A stretch of DNA of 52,835 nt from Saprospiraceae bacterium (GTDB lineage Bacteria; Bacteroidota; Bacteroidia; Chitinophagales; Saprospiraceae), in assembly GCA_017996375.1 (NCBI GenBank), contig JAGOHC010000004.1, positions 1 through 52,835 on the forward strand, written 5' to 3'. Numbering within the stretch: position 1 is the first letter of the stretch; each line of letters starts with the position of its first letter. This document shows, piece by piece, positions 34,389 to 43,438 of this stretch. The notes under the pieces were generated by a model. The model had not been told where the DNA came from and searched no databases. It saw only the letters and a list, made by a program, of their open reading frames with translations. The translations under genes were made by a program, and so were the position numbers.

Positions 34389-35630
34389 ATGCAACTACTA
34401 CGCCTTACCACCGCTGGCAGTGTGGATGACGGCAAAAGCACCCTGATAGGCAGGCTATTGTACGATACAAAATCTATTTTTGAAGACCAATACGATGCGT
34501 TGCAAAACAGCAGCCGCAAACGTGGCGAAGCGACCGTCAATTTAGCCCTTCTGACCGATGGCTTACGTGCCGAACGCGAGCAGGGTATCACCATTGACGT
34601 AGCCTATCGCTATTTTGCCACTCCGCAGCGCAAATTCGTTCTCGCCGATTGCCCCGGGCATATACAATATACGCGCAATATGGTTACAGGTGCTTCTACG
34701 GCAAATGTCGCCCTCATCTTGATAGATGCGCGGCAAGGCGTGGTGGAGCAAACGCGTCGCCATGCCATTATTGCCTCACTCCTCAATATCCCGCATTTAG
34801 CAGTTTGTATTAATAAAATGGATTTAGTGGATTACGATGCAACAGTCTATCACAATATAAAACAAACTTTTTCTTTATTTGCTGATAAGTTGGACGTGCA
34901 AGACGTGCAGTTTTTTCCCGTATCCGCGCTACATGGCGACAACGTGGCGCGGAAATCTGAGAACACACCTTGGTACGAAGGCACTTCGCTGCTATATTAT
35001 TTAGAAAACGTACATATCGGTAGCGACCATAACCTGACAGACTGCCGCTTTGCGGTACAGCACGTCATACGTCCCAACTCCGATGCTCACCACGACTATC
35101 GCGGATATGCCGGTACGGTTGCTGGTGGTGTTTTTAAAGCTGGCGATGATGTATTGGTTCTACCTTCTGGTTTCCAAACAAAAGTTGCTAAAATTGACAC
35201 CTTTGAAGGGGAACTCTCATCTGCGTTTCCGCCCATGGCAGTGACGATGTTATTAGAAGATGATATAGATGTCAGTCGCGGCGATATGATTGTTCGCCCC
35301 AACAATCAGCCAAACACGACGCAGGATATTGATGCCATGCTTTGTTGGTTCAGCGAACAGCCCATGAAGCCCAACGGCAAATACCACATTCAACATACTA
35401 CGGCACAGGCGCGTTGCCTCATCAAAGAAGTACGCTACAAGTTAGATGTCAATACGCTGCACCGCAACTTAGATGATTCAAGCGTCAGGATGAATGACCT
35501 CGTGCGGGTACACTTGCGTACTACCAAACCACTCTTGACGGATGCCTACAAGCGCAATCGCCAAACTGGTAGTTTTATCTTGATAGATGAATTTACGAAT
35601 CAGACTGTTGCCGCCGGTATGATTTTATAG
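34389..35630 (+). CDS. cysN: Sulfate adenylyltransferase subunit 1 (GTPase)
   Basis: A 413-residue EF-Tu-like GTPase with G1 GSVDDGKST (10-18), G2 EREQGITIDVAYRYF, G3 DCPGH, G4 NKMD and G5 SALHGDNV, and a C-terminus GSFILIDEFTNQTVAAGMI that matches CysN ends. CysN uses GTP to drive CysD-catalysed adenylation of sulfate to APS. CysN and CysD normally sit together, but no cysD is beside it here: upstream is the response regulator and downstream the GH109-type gene. It is shorter than Escherichia CysN (about 475) because it lacks an N-terminal extension. NodQ-type fusion is excluded, as no APS-kinase domain follows. Confidence 0.93.
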   Translation: MQLLRLTTAGSVDDGKSTLIGRLLYDTKSIFEDQYDALQNSSRKRGEATVNLALLTDGLRAEREQGITIDVAYRYFATPQRKFVLADCPGHIQYTRNMVTGASTANVALILIDARQGVVEQTRRHAIIASLLNIPHLAVCINKMDLVDYDATVYHNIKQTFSLFADKLDVQDVQFFPVSALHGDNVARKSENTPWYEGTSLLYYLENVHIGSDHNLTDCRFAVQHVIRPNSDAHHDYRGYAGTVAGGVFKAGDDVLVLPSGFQTKVAKIDTFEGELSSAFPPMAVTMLLEDDIDVSRGDMIVRPNNQPNTTQDIDAMLCWFSEQPMKPNGKYHIQHTTAQARCLIKEVRYKLDVNTLHRNLDDSSVRMNDLVRVHLRTTKPLLTDAYKRNRQTGSFILIDEFTNQTVAAGMIL

Positions 35631-35650
35631 TTCAACCATTGATTAATTTT

Positions 35651-37027
35651 TCAATAATCATTTCCTAATGCAAAAGTATTGGTATTGGTTGTCCACCGCC
35701 CTCGTGTAAAATCCGGAAAAGCCTGCGGCATACTGCCCGTAGCAATAGAGGCTTCGGACAGCGGCGTAATCGCCATCCACGTAGCAGCATCATACACATC
35801 AATAGGTGGCGCAAGGTTACGCTTTACACATTCCACAAAGGCATGCAGCACGAAAAAGTCCATCCCGCCATGGCCGGCACCCTCCGCCTGATGTTCATAT
35901 TTTTGCCAAAGCGGGTGGTCATACCGCTTTAGAAAGTCGTCTGCTTTTTCCCACTGGTGCGGTTTAGATACGCCTTCTATGTGTAATGATTTGTTTAAAT
36001 CCATCCAAATTCCTTTCGTACCCTGCACCCGAAAACCCAAAGAGTATGGTCGCGGAAGCGATGTGTCGTGGCTGATAATAACCGTTTCGCCGTTGTTGCA
36101 TTTTAGCACAGTACTAACGAGGTCGCCCAATTTAAATTCTACGGAAGCATTAGGATGTTGGTTACCACCCTTAGGTTGCTGAACGATATAGTCATGCAAT
36201 CCCCTTGCTTTTGAGGCTGTAGCTGTTAGATACAAAATCCGATTACCACGATTGATGTTGATGAATTGTGATACTGGTCCAATGCCGTGCGTAGGGTATA
36301 AGTCGCCGTTGCGGTGTACAGATTGTATGGTGCGCCAACGCGCTTCGCTGAAGCCTTTTTCGCCAAACTCTACACCCCCGCCATAAGGGTTTGCGCCGTC
36401 ATTAAATTTCACTGCGCGGAGGTCATGTTGATAACCACACTCTAAGTGAACAAGCTCGCCAAACATATTTTGCCGAACCATATTGAGCACCGCCATCACA
36501 TCGCGGCGATAGCAAACATTCTCTAAAAACATCAGGTGCATGCCTGTGGTTTCGTGTGTATTTACCAACTGCCAACATTCGTCGAGCGAGAAGGCACCGC
36601 ACACCTCTACGCCGACATATTTTTTTGCTTTCATGGCAGCAATGCTCATTTCGGTATGCCACTGCCAAGGCGTGGAAATGATAACGGCATCCAACCCTTT
36701 GTGTTCTAACAAACGGAGATAGTCTCGCTCACCTTTGTCATAAACCGCAGGCATTCTTTTGCCTTTGTCGGTGAATATTTTTTTTGTACTTTCTATCATG
36801 CGCGGCTCAATGTCGCAGATGGCAATGGCTTCGCAATCATCCCGGTCTAAGATAAGCGAAACGTGGTCTTGTCCGCGCATACCAACACCAATAAAACCGA
36901 TATTGATTTTGGAAGGAGCATCAGTCGGAGTAGGTGTGGGCGTGGCAGCGGTAAGGAGTTTGCCCGCAGCAATTCCGGTTGCCGAAAGGGTAGCATTACG
37001 AATGAATGTGCGGCGATTGAAAGGCAT
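35651..37027 (-). CDS. Gfo/Idh/MocA family protein, GH109 alpha-N-acetylgalactosaminidase-like, with Tat-type signal
   Basis: A 458-residue protein with a twin-arginine-like N-terminus (NRRTFIRNATLSATGIAAG), a Thr/Pro spacer, an NAD-binding Rossmann domain (INIGFIGVGMRGQDH from about 41) and the Gfo/Idh/MocA C-terminal half. The EVCGAFSLDECWQLVNTHE, LENVCYRRDVMAVLNMVRQ and THGIGPVSQFININRGNR segments resemble the GH109 enzymes, which hydrolyse alpha-linked GalNAc by an NAD-dependent oxidation/elimination mechanism. It would act in the periplasm or at the surface. Stands alone; the GH109 assignment is strong by motif resemblance but the substrate is inferred. Confidence 0.85.
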   Translation of the reverse strand: MPFNRRTFIRNATLSATGIAAGKLLTAATPTPTPTDAPSKINIGFIGVGMRGQDHVSLILDRDDCEAIAICDIEPRMIESTKKIFTDKGKRMPAVYDKGERDYLRLLEHKGLDAVIISTPWQWHTEMSIAAMKAKKYVGVEVCGAFSLDECWQLVNTHETTGMHLMFLENVCYRRDVMAVLNMVRQNMFGELVHLECGYQHDLRAVKFNDGANPYGGGVEFGEKGFSEARWRTIQSVHRNGDLYPTHGIGPVSQFININRGNRILYLTATASKARGLHDYIVQQPKGGNQHPNASVEFKLGDLVSTVLKCNNGETVIISHDTSLPRPYSLGFRVQGTKGIWMDLNKSLHIEGVSKPHQWEKADDFLKRYDHPLWQKYEHQAEGAGHGGMDFFVLHAFVECVKRNLAPPIDVYDAATWMAITPLSEASIATGSMPQAFPDFTRGRWTTNTNTFALGNDY

Positions 37028-37086
37028 ATCATTTATTTTGTTAAAAACTGAAATTCAAAAAATGATGCAGCGTTCTCGTGCATTTA

Positions 37087-37094
37087 CAAAAGTA
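37087..37094 (-). promoter_or_regulatory. -7 box (TACTTTTG) of the GH109-type gene
   Basis: Minus-strand TACTTTTG fits TAnnTTTG, 59 bases upstream of the ATG at 37027. Confidence 0.4.
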
Positions 37095-37128
37095 AGAGAT
37101 TCAAAACATTTTTTATGAAATATTACTT

Positions 37129-37395
37129 TCATTTGATATACGCTGGCGTGATAATGTGTTTAGTGACGTTTTCTGTAAGAATCGGGTGGTAAAAGCCAAT
37201 TGTATGAGTGTACCTAATTTTCTGCTTTAGTTTCACCACATACTTTAAGCCTATCTTGTTTACAAAGCGATAAGCAAGATATAGTCGAACCCACTTTCTG
37301 CCAAAACCTGTTCTCCGCTCAGTACCACTTGTGCTGACACTTAAATTTGGTAATTTGTGCGCTTCGATAGTATCTTTGCTCAAGATTTCAATCAT
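37129..37395 (-). CDS. Hypothetical small basic protein, possibly a decayed transposase fragment
   Basis: An 88-residue reading frame rich in Lys, Arg and Tyr fills the gap between the GH109-type gene and mnmG. It has no signal peptide or membrane segment. The first ~20 residues (MIEILSKDTIEAHKLPNLSV) recall the start of IS4/IS5-group transposases common in Bacteroidota, but the rest shows no DDE motif I recognise, and no inverted repeats are seen at its edges. It may be a remnant, a lineage-specific gene or chance. No -7 box was found before it. Confidence 0.35.
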   Translation of the reverse strand: MIEILSKDTIEAHKLPNLSVSTSGTERRTGFGRKWVRLYLAYRFVNKIGLKYVVKLKQKIRYTHTIGFYHPILTENVTKHIITPAYIK

Positions 37396-37475
37396 AGTGA
37401 TGTTTTATGATTCATATCACGAATTTTATCTATTTTGGAAATCTTTTTTATCCTAAATAAGTTCAGTATAAAAAT

Positions 37476-39341
37476 ATGTTTCCGGAATATGATGTTATTG
37501 TAGTTGGTGCTGGGCATGCCGGATGTGAAGCTGCCGCTGCTGCTGCCAATATGGGTTCAAAAGTGCTATTAGCAACAATGAATATGCAAACCATTGCACA
37601 GATGTCCTGCAATCCTGCTATGGGCGGCGTAGCAAAAGGACAAATTGTGCGCGAGATAGATGCGCTCGGTGGTTATTCGGGTATCGTTACTGACCATACC
37701 ATGGTGCAATTCAGAATGTTGAATCTTTCTAAAGGTCCCGCCATGTGGAGTCCACGAGCACAGAGCGACCGAATGTCGTTTGCACGAAAGTGGAGAACTA
37801 TGTTAGAAGCGCATCCTAATATTGATTTTTGGCAAGATATGGTTTCGGGCATCCTCGTCAAAAATGGCGTAGTGCGAGGCATACGCACTAGCATGGGCTT
37901 GGAGATTGCCGGAAAAGCCGTAGTGCTCACTAACGGCACATTTCTCAACGGAATTATCCATATAGGTGAAAAGCAATTTGGCGGCGGGCGTGCTGGCGAA
38001 AGCGCAGCTAAAGGCATCACAGAACAGTTGGTGGCTTTAGGCTTCAAAGCCGGACGTATGAAGACGGGCACGCCACCGCGTGTGGATGGGCGGTCGCTCG
38101 ATTATTCTCGCATGGAAGAACAAGTCGGTGATAATCCTGCCGGAAAATTTTCTTATACCGACACACCAACTCTCAGCAAACAACTGCCCTGCCATATCAC
38201 CTATACCAACGATAAGGTACACGAAATACTGCGTAGTGGTTTTGGACAATCGCCAATGTTTATGGGGCGCATACAAGGTCTGGGTCCGCGTTATTGCCCG
38301 TCTATCGAAGATAAAATTAATCGCTTCGCCGATAAGGAACGCCACCAGCTTTTTGTAGAACCGGAAGGATGGGATACTTGCGAAATCTACATCAATGGAT
38401 TTTCGTCATCACTGCCAGAAGACGTGCAATACAAAGCTTTATTGCAAGTACCCGGATTTGAGCGAGTAAAAATGTTTCGCCCAGGCTATGCCATTGAGTA
38501 TGATTATTTTCCGCCAACACAACTTCAACTTTCTCTAGAAACACACTTAATCAAAAACCTATTTTTTGCCGGACAAATAAACGGCACCACTGGCTACGAA
38601 GAAGCTGCTTGTCAGGGATTGATAGCAGGCATGAACGCGCACCTGACACTTCACGACCAAGCACCATTTATCCCAAAACGCTCCGAAGCCTATATTGGGG
38701 TGTTAATTGACGATTTGGTGAATAAAGGCACCGACGAGCCATATCGGATGTTTACTTCTCGTGCCGAATATCGCATCATGCTTCGGCAGGATAATGCCGA
38801 CATCCGCCTATCGCCATTGGCGCAGCAGTTGGGTGTTCGGGGTATGGATGAACGCATAGTGCGTGTACAACAAAAACTTGCTGCCGCACAAGCGGTAGAA
38901 GAATATTTCCGCACCGCAACGGTTGTGCCCGATGCCATTAATAATTACTTGGAAAGCATCGGCTCATCGCCGATACAGCAGCGATTGAAGTTGATAAATA
39001 TTTTAGTGCGTCCGCACATCAATATTGCTGCTATACGAACTGCGTTGCCGTATTTAGATGAATTTTTATGCACATTCGATAATGAGTGTATCGAATTAGC
39101 AGAGTTCAACCTAAAGTACGAAAGCTATATTCAAAAAGAACAAGAAATGGTAGATCGAATGATGAAACTCGAAGCGTACCAATTACACGAAAGTATTGAT
39201 TATAAAAATATCGTATCGCTATCATCAGAGGCGAAAGACAAGCTGTCAAAAATAAAACCACGCACGCTTGGGCAGGCGAGCCGCATCAGTGGAATTTCAC
39301 CAGCAGATATTTCCGTACTGTTGGTACACATCGGCAGATGA
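37476..39341 (+). CDS. mnmG: tRNA uridine-5-carboxymethylaminomethyl modification enzyme MnmG (GidA)
   Basis: A 621-residue FAD enzyme: VVGAGHAGCEAAAAA near residue 10 binds FAD, MSCNPAMGGVAKGQIVREIDALGG and GRMKTGTPPRVDGRSLDY are MnmG signatures, and the helical C-terminal domain ends with LGQASRISGISPADISVLLVHI. With MnmE it installs cmnm5U34 on tRNAs reading split codon boxes. It is distant from rsmG (13979), with which it is often linked in other bacteria. Full length and intact. Confidence 0.98.
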   Translation: MFPEYDVIVVGAGHAGCEAAAAAANMGSKVLLATMNMQTIAQMSCNPAMGGVAKGQIVREIDALGGYSGIVTDHTMVQFRMLNLSKGPAMWSPRAQSDRMSFARKWRTMLEAHPNIDFWQDMVSGILVKNGVVRGIRTSMGLEIAGKAVVLTNGTFLNGIIHIGEKQFGGGRAGESAAKGITEQLVALGFKAGRMKTGTPPRVDGRSLDYSRMEEQVGDNPAGKFSYTDTPTLSKQLPCHITYTNDKVHEILRSGFGQSPMFMGRIQGLGPRYCPSIEDKINRFADKERHQLFVEPEGWDTCEIYINGFSSSLPEDVQYKALLQVPGFERVKMFRPGYAIEYDYFPPTQLQLSLETHLIKNLFFAGQINGTTGYEEAACQGLIAGMNAHLTLHDQAPFIPKRSEAYIGVLIDDLVNKGTDEPYRMFTSRAEYRIMLRQDNADIRLSPLAQQLGVRGMDERIVRVQQKLAAAQAVEEYFRTATVVPDAINNYLESIGSSPIQQRLKLINILVRPHINIAAIRTALPYLDEFLCTFDNECIELAEFNLKYESYIQKEQEMVDRMMKLEAYQLHESIDYKNIVSLSSEAKDKLSKIKPRTLGQASRISGISPADISVLLVHIGR

Positions 39342-39506
39342 TAAATTATTGATTAAATAAAATTGCATTTTCAAAAAAATAATTACAACTTGCCACTATT
39401 AAATGTGTAAAAAATAGTTTCTTTGCAACTCATTTCTAATACATAACGTTTAGAGATATATTTCGAAACAATAATATTATAGCCCAACTCCGTTACCTAT
39501 TTGCTT

Positions 39507-40445
39507 ATGCTCAGTCGCAGAAATGTCCGCGTTAAAGTCATGCAAGTTCTCTACGCCGTAAGCCGCGATAGCGAACTCACTCTCGCCGATGCACACAAAC
39601 GTTACAAAGATAGTGTGCGTGCTGCCATTAAGTTGTATATGTTCAACTTATTGTATCTTTCCAAATCCGCAGAGTATTCCATCAAAGATGCCGAGCGACG
39701 CAAAGCCAAGCATTTGCCATCCGCCGAAGATAAAGCCTTTTCGCCCAAACTGTATCGCAACCCTTTAGCCGATTCGCTTACGCGGAATACCAAAGTTGCT
39801 GCTTACTACAAGCACGATGATATGGAGGTGTTGATAAACGAAGATATTATCAGGCGATTATATACCGAGTTTGCCAAAACGGATGAATATCGAGAGTTTG
39901 TTATGACTGCCCGCCCCGTTGATGAACACTATATTGATATGTGGTTGGAGTTATATAAAGTACTCCTCCGCGATGAGGCTTTCAACGAACTTTTGGAAGA
40001 TGCTTATCCGAATTGGATTGATGATGAATCACTCATTATCGGCGCAGTGAAAAAGACGTTGAAAAGTATGCCCCTGCAGGAAAACTTCTACGAGGCTTAT
40101 CTGCCTTCGGATGAAGCGGTACGCGAATTTGGCGAAGCCCTTTTAGAAAAAGTAATAACGTTAGATAAGGAACTCACTGAAATTATTGAACCGATGCTGC
40201 AAAATTGGGATGCCGACCGTGTAGCTATTATTGATATGATATTACTTAAAATGGCAGTAGGCGAACTGACTGCATTCCCAACCATCCCTACCAAAGTAAC
40301 GCTGAACGAATATGTGGAAATCGCCAAGTTATACAGCACCGATAAAAGCCAAGAGTTTATAAACGGTATCTTAGACCGATTGATGAAAAAACTACAAGCC
40401 GATGGCGATATTGCTAAAATTGGCAGAGGCTTAGTCGAAGACTAA
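39507..40445 (+). CDS. nusB: Transcription antitermination factor NusB, long Bacteroidota form
   Basis: The 312-residue product begins with the NusB-type RRNVRVKVMQVLYAVSRD and ends with the conserved C-terminal half WDADRVAIIDMILLKMAVGELTAFPTIPTKVTLNEYVEIAKLYSTDKSQEFINGILD. Classical NusB has about 140 residues; here roughly 150 extra residues (about 40-200) are inserted between the first helix and the core. NusB binds boxA RNA with NusE in rRNA antitermination. A TTG two codons upstream also opens the frame; the ATG was chosen. It is convergent with gpsA, with only 9 bases between the stops. Confidence 0.92.
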   Translation: MLSRRNVRVKVMQVLYAVSRDSELTLADAHKRYKDSVRAAIKLYMFNLLYLSKSAEYSIKDAERRKAKHLPSAEDKAFSPKLYRNPLADSLTRNTKVAAYYKHDDMEVLINEDIIRRLYTEFAKTDEYREFVMTARPVDEHYIDMWLELYKVLLRDEAFNELLEDAYPNWIDDESLIIGAVKKTLKSMPLQENFYEAYLPSDEAVREFGEALLEKVITLDKELTEIIEPMLQNWDADRVAIIDMILLKMAVGELTAFPTIPTKVTLNEYVEIAKLYSTDKSQEFINGILDRLMKKLQADGDIAKIGRGLVED

Positions 40446-40454
40446 GCAATGCAT

Positions 40455-41498
40455 TTATAAAAAATCTACATCCACATCATAAGGATATTCAATCAAATTA
40501 CTCAATGCCTTTTGTATGGAGTATCCGTCAAAAACAACACTGTACAGCATCATAGTAATTGGTACGTGCAACTTGTAAGTTTTTGCCAAATAGCGCATAA
40601 TTCTTAATGTGCGAACACCCTCCGCCAACTCTGGCATAGACGCGTTTATTTCATCAATAGTTTCTCCTTTTGCCAAACGCACACCAAACGTATAGTTGCG
40701 GCTACCGATACTGGTTGCCGTAGCCACCAAGTCGCCAATGCCCGCAGTGCCCAAAAAAGCTTTATTGGTTGCTCCTAATGCTTTGCCGAAATAAATCATC
40801 TCCGTCAGCCCGCGTGTGATGAGCATGGCTTGTATATTTTTGCCCAAGCCCAAGCCGCCCAATATACCCGAGCCAATAGCAATAACGTTTTTCATGGCAC
40901 CGGCAAGCTCCGCTCCAAATATTTCGTTTGAGCCAAATACGCGAAATTGCGAGCTGTTCAGCGCATTCTTACCGGCATCCACTACTTCTTTGAATCGGCT
41001 GGCAACCACAGAGGCGGCTGGTTGTCCGGCAATGATTTCGGTAGCTAAATTTGGTCCCGACAAGCAGCCAACACGTACCACCACACTTTCCTCTAAAATC
41101 ACCTCGCTCATGGTGCGGATATTTTTGCGCATGACAGGTTGTGTGCCTAATTTCGCTTCATCAAAATCATGTAAATCAAAGCCTTTTGTGCCGTGTATCA
41201 ATATGTGATACGGGCGCAAATGTGGTGCTAACTTAACAATCATGTTTCTGAATTTTGCAGAAGGCACTATGGGAAATATCAGTTGGCATTTTTCGGCAAC
41301 TTCTTGTAGGCTGACAGTTGCTATAATATTTTCAGACATGGCAATGCCATCATTAATATGTTGCTTATTGATAGCATCTCGTTGTTCGGGTTGGCGGCAA
41401 CACAGCAGCACCCGATGATTAATAGCAATCAGGTTGGCAATAGCCGATCCGAAGCTGCCCGCCCCGATTATACCAATAGGTATGAGTGTATTCTCCAT
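40455..41498 (-). CDS. gpsA: Glycerol-3-phosphate dehydrogenase [NAD(P)+]
   Basis: A 347-residue GpsA: NAD-binding GIIGAGSFGSAIANL (9-23), HGTKGFD, SGPNLATEI (147-155), catalytic Lys203 in AGAMKNVIAIGSGI, and TAGIGDLVATATSIGSRNYTFG. It reduces dihydroxyacetone phosphate to sn-glycerol-3-phosphate for phospholipid synthesis. Length is normal for the family. Confidence 0.97.
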   Translation of the reverse strand: MENTLIPIGIIGAGSFGSAIANLIAINHRVLLCCRQPEQRDAINKQHINDGIAMSENIIATVSLQEVAEKCQLIFPIVPSAKFRNMIVKLAPHLRPYHILIHGTKGFDLHDFDEAKLGTQPVMRKNIRTMSEVILEESVVVRVGCLSGPNLATEIIAGQPAASVVASRFKEVVDAGKNALNSSQFRVFGSNEIFGAELAGAMKNVIAIGSGILGGLGLGKNIQAMLITRGLTEMIYFGKALGATNKAFLGTAGIGDLVATATSIGSRNYTFGVRLAKGETIDEINASMPELAEGVRTLRIMRYLAKTYKLHVPITMMLYSVVFDGYSIQKALSNLIEYPYDVDVDFL

Positions 41499-41706
41499 TA
41501 TTTAGTATAAATTGTTTGATGTTGTATTATTCAACTTTAACAAATATTATTTTTAATTATATCAATGTATTTACATATTAAAAAAAATAAATAACTGATT
41601 GGTTATCAAATATTTATATGTATATTTCTTTTAATTAAAACATTTTTTAGCTTCCAAAGTGCAACTACACAAAGTTGGGGTTGTTTTACTTTAAACAGTA
41701 TTGTAG

Positions 41707-41714
41707 TATCTTTG
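41707..41714 (+). promoter_or_regulatory. -7 box (TATCTTTG) of pckA
   Basis: TATCTTTG matches TAnnTTTG and lies 66 bases upstream of the pckA ATG. The 282-base gap it sits in (41499-41780) is otherwise AT-rich, without a visible gene or hairpin. Confidence 0.55.
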
Positions 41715-41780
41715 TAGAACACCCACAAAATTAACTTATTTTCGCCTAACGAATATTAATAGAACCAAAAGTTATTAATT

Positions 41781-43373
41781 ATGACCAATGTACTAAATGC
41801 GCTTGGTATCAACCACCCTGCTAACATCTATCACAATTTAACGCCTACCGAACTCGTAGAACATACTATTATTAAAAAACAGGGCGTTCTCGCTGACTCT
41901 GGAGCCATCACTATTTTAACTGGAGAATTTACCGGACGCTCCCCAAAAGATAAGTTCATCGTTAAAGATGCAAACACCGAAAATAGTGTAGATTGGGGCA
42001 GTACCTTCAACATCCCTTTTGATGCCGATAAGTACGACTCGCTGCGTAACAAAGTAGCACATTACTTCAACGAAAAAGATGTGTATGTACGCGATGCGTA
42101 TGCATGCGCCGATGATACCTATCGCATGAACATCCGCGTGGTAACGGAGTATCCTTGGAGCAATATGTTTGCCGGAAATATGTTCTTGCGCCCCACAAAA
42201 GACGAACTTGAAAATTTCACTCCCGAATGGACGATATTGTGCGCGCCGGGCTTCTACGCCGATGCCACCATTGACGGTACTCGTCAGCATAATTTCGCCA
42301 TTGTTAATTTTACAAAAAAACAAATATTAATCGGTGGCACAGGCTATACGGGTGAAATAAAAAAAGGCATATTCAGCGTACTGAATTACGTGTTGCCATA
42401 CGAGCGCAAGGTACTATCAATGCATTGCTCCGCCAACGTTGGCGCAGAGGGCGATACTGCCATTTTCTTTGGGTTGTCGGGTACAGGCAAAACAACCCTT
42501 TCTGCTGACCCTGAACGACGCCTTATCGGCGATGACGAACACGGTTGGAGTAATGAAGGTGTATTTAATTTTGAAGGCGGTTGCTATGCAAAGTGCATCA
42601 ACTTGTCTGCAGAGAACGAACCGGAAATCTACGGTGCCATTCGTCACGGTGCCATTCTCGAAAATATCAAATTTATAGAAGGTACACGCACGCCAGATTA
42701 TACTGATGGCTCCATCACAGAAAATACGCGCGTGTCTTATCCTATTAATTTTATAGACAATGCCTTACCGCAATCCAAAGCCGGGCATCCTAAAAATATT
42801 TTCTTCCTCACTTGCGATGCGTTCGGTGTGTTGCCGCCCATCAGTAAATTGACTACCGGGCAGGCTATGTACCATTTTATATCTGGGTATACTGCAAAAA
42901 TTGCCGGTACTGAAGTTGGTATTAAAGAGCCTCTTTTAACATTTTCGGCGTGTTTCGGCGCACCTTTTTTACCACTACACCCTACGCAATATGCCGAAAT
43001 GTTGGGTGAGCAAATGCGTAAACACAAGGTGAATGTTTGGCTGATCAATACTGGTTGGACGGGTGGCGGCTACGGCGTAGGCAATCGTATAAAACTGGCA
43101 TTTACACGTGCTATGATTTCGGCTGCTTTGAAAGGAGTATTAGATACCGTATTGTATGAAACACATCCGGTATTTGGTTTGGCAATGCCTAAGTCGTGCC
43201 CACAAGTGCCAGACAATATGCTCAATCCACGCAGTACTTGGGAAGATGAAAGTGCTTATGACCGCAAGGCAACCGAATTGGCAGTTTCCTTTAATAAGAA
43301 TTTTGAAAAATTTGCAGCGCAAGCTAATGAAGAAATTCGTGCGGCAGCACCACAAGTACTCACTACTGCATAA
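41781..43373 (+). CDS. pckA: Phosphoenolpyruvate carboxykinase (ATP)
   Basis: A 530-residue ATP-type PckA. Visible motifs are TGEFTGRSPKDKFIV (47-61), the kinase P-loop GLSGTGKTT at 231-239, and GDDEHGWSNEGVFNFEGGCYAKCI with metal-binding residues. It converts oxaloacetate and ATP to phosphoenolpyruvate and CO2 in gluconeogenesis or the reverse anaplerotic direction. It is complete and has its own promoter box and terminator. Confidence 0.98.
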   Translation: MTNVLNALGINHPANIYHNLTPTELVEHTIIKKQGVLADSGAITILTGEFTGRSPKDKFIVKDANTENSVDWGSTFNIPFDADKYDSLRNKVAHYFNEKDVYVRDAYACADDTYRMNIRVVTEYPWSNMFAGNMFLRPTKDELENFTPEWTILCAPGFYADATIDGTRQHNFAIVNFTKKQILIGGTGYTGEIKKGIFSVLNYVLPYERKVLSMHCSANVGAEGDTAIFFGLSGTGKTTLSADPERRLIGDDEHGWSNEGVFNFEGGCYAKCINLSAENEPEIYGAIRHGAILENIKFIEGTRTPDYTDGSITENTRVSYPINFIDNALPQSKAGHPKNIFFLTCDAFGVLPPISKLTTGQAMYHFISGYTAKIAGTEVGIKEPLLTFSACFGAPFLPLHPTQYAEMLGEQMRKHKVNVWLINTGWTGGGYGVGNRIKLAFTRAMISAALKGVLDTVLYETHPVFGLAMPKSCPQVPDNMLNPRSTWEDESAYDRKATELAVSFNKNFEKFAAQANEEIRAAAPQVLTTA

Positions 43374-43408
43374 CATTAGTATATACAGCGTTCATGCTAA
43401 AATATATT

Positions 43409-43437
43409 GCCACAATCTTTAAGGTTGTGGCTTTTTT
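43409..43437 (+). terminator. Rho-independent terminator of pckA
   Basis: GCCACAA (43409-43415) pairs with TTGTGGC (43425-43431), with further pairing towards a small loop, followed by a run of six T. It starts 35 bases after the pckA stop and ends just before the 3' end of the convergent PycTM gene. Confidence 0.85.
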
Positions 43438-43438
43438 A

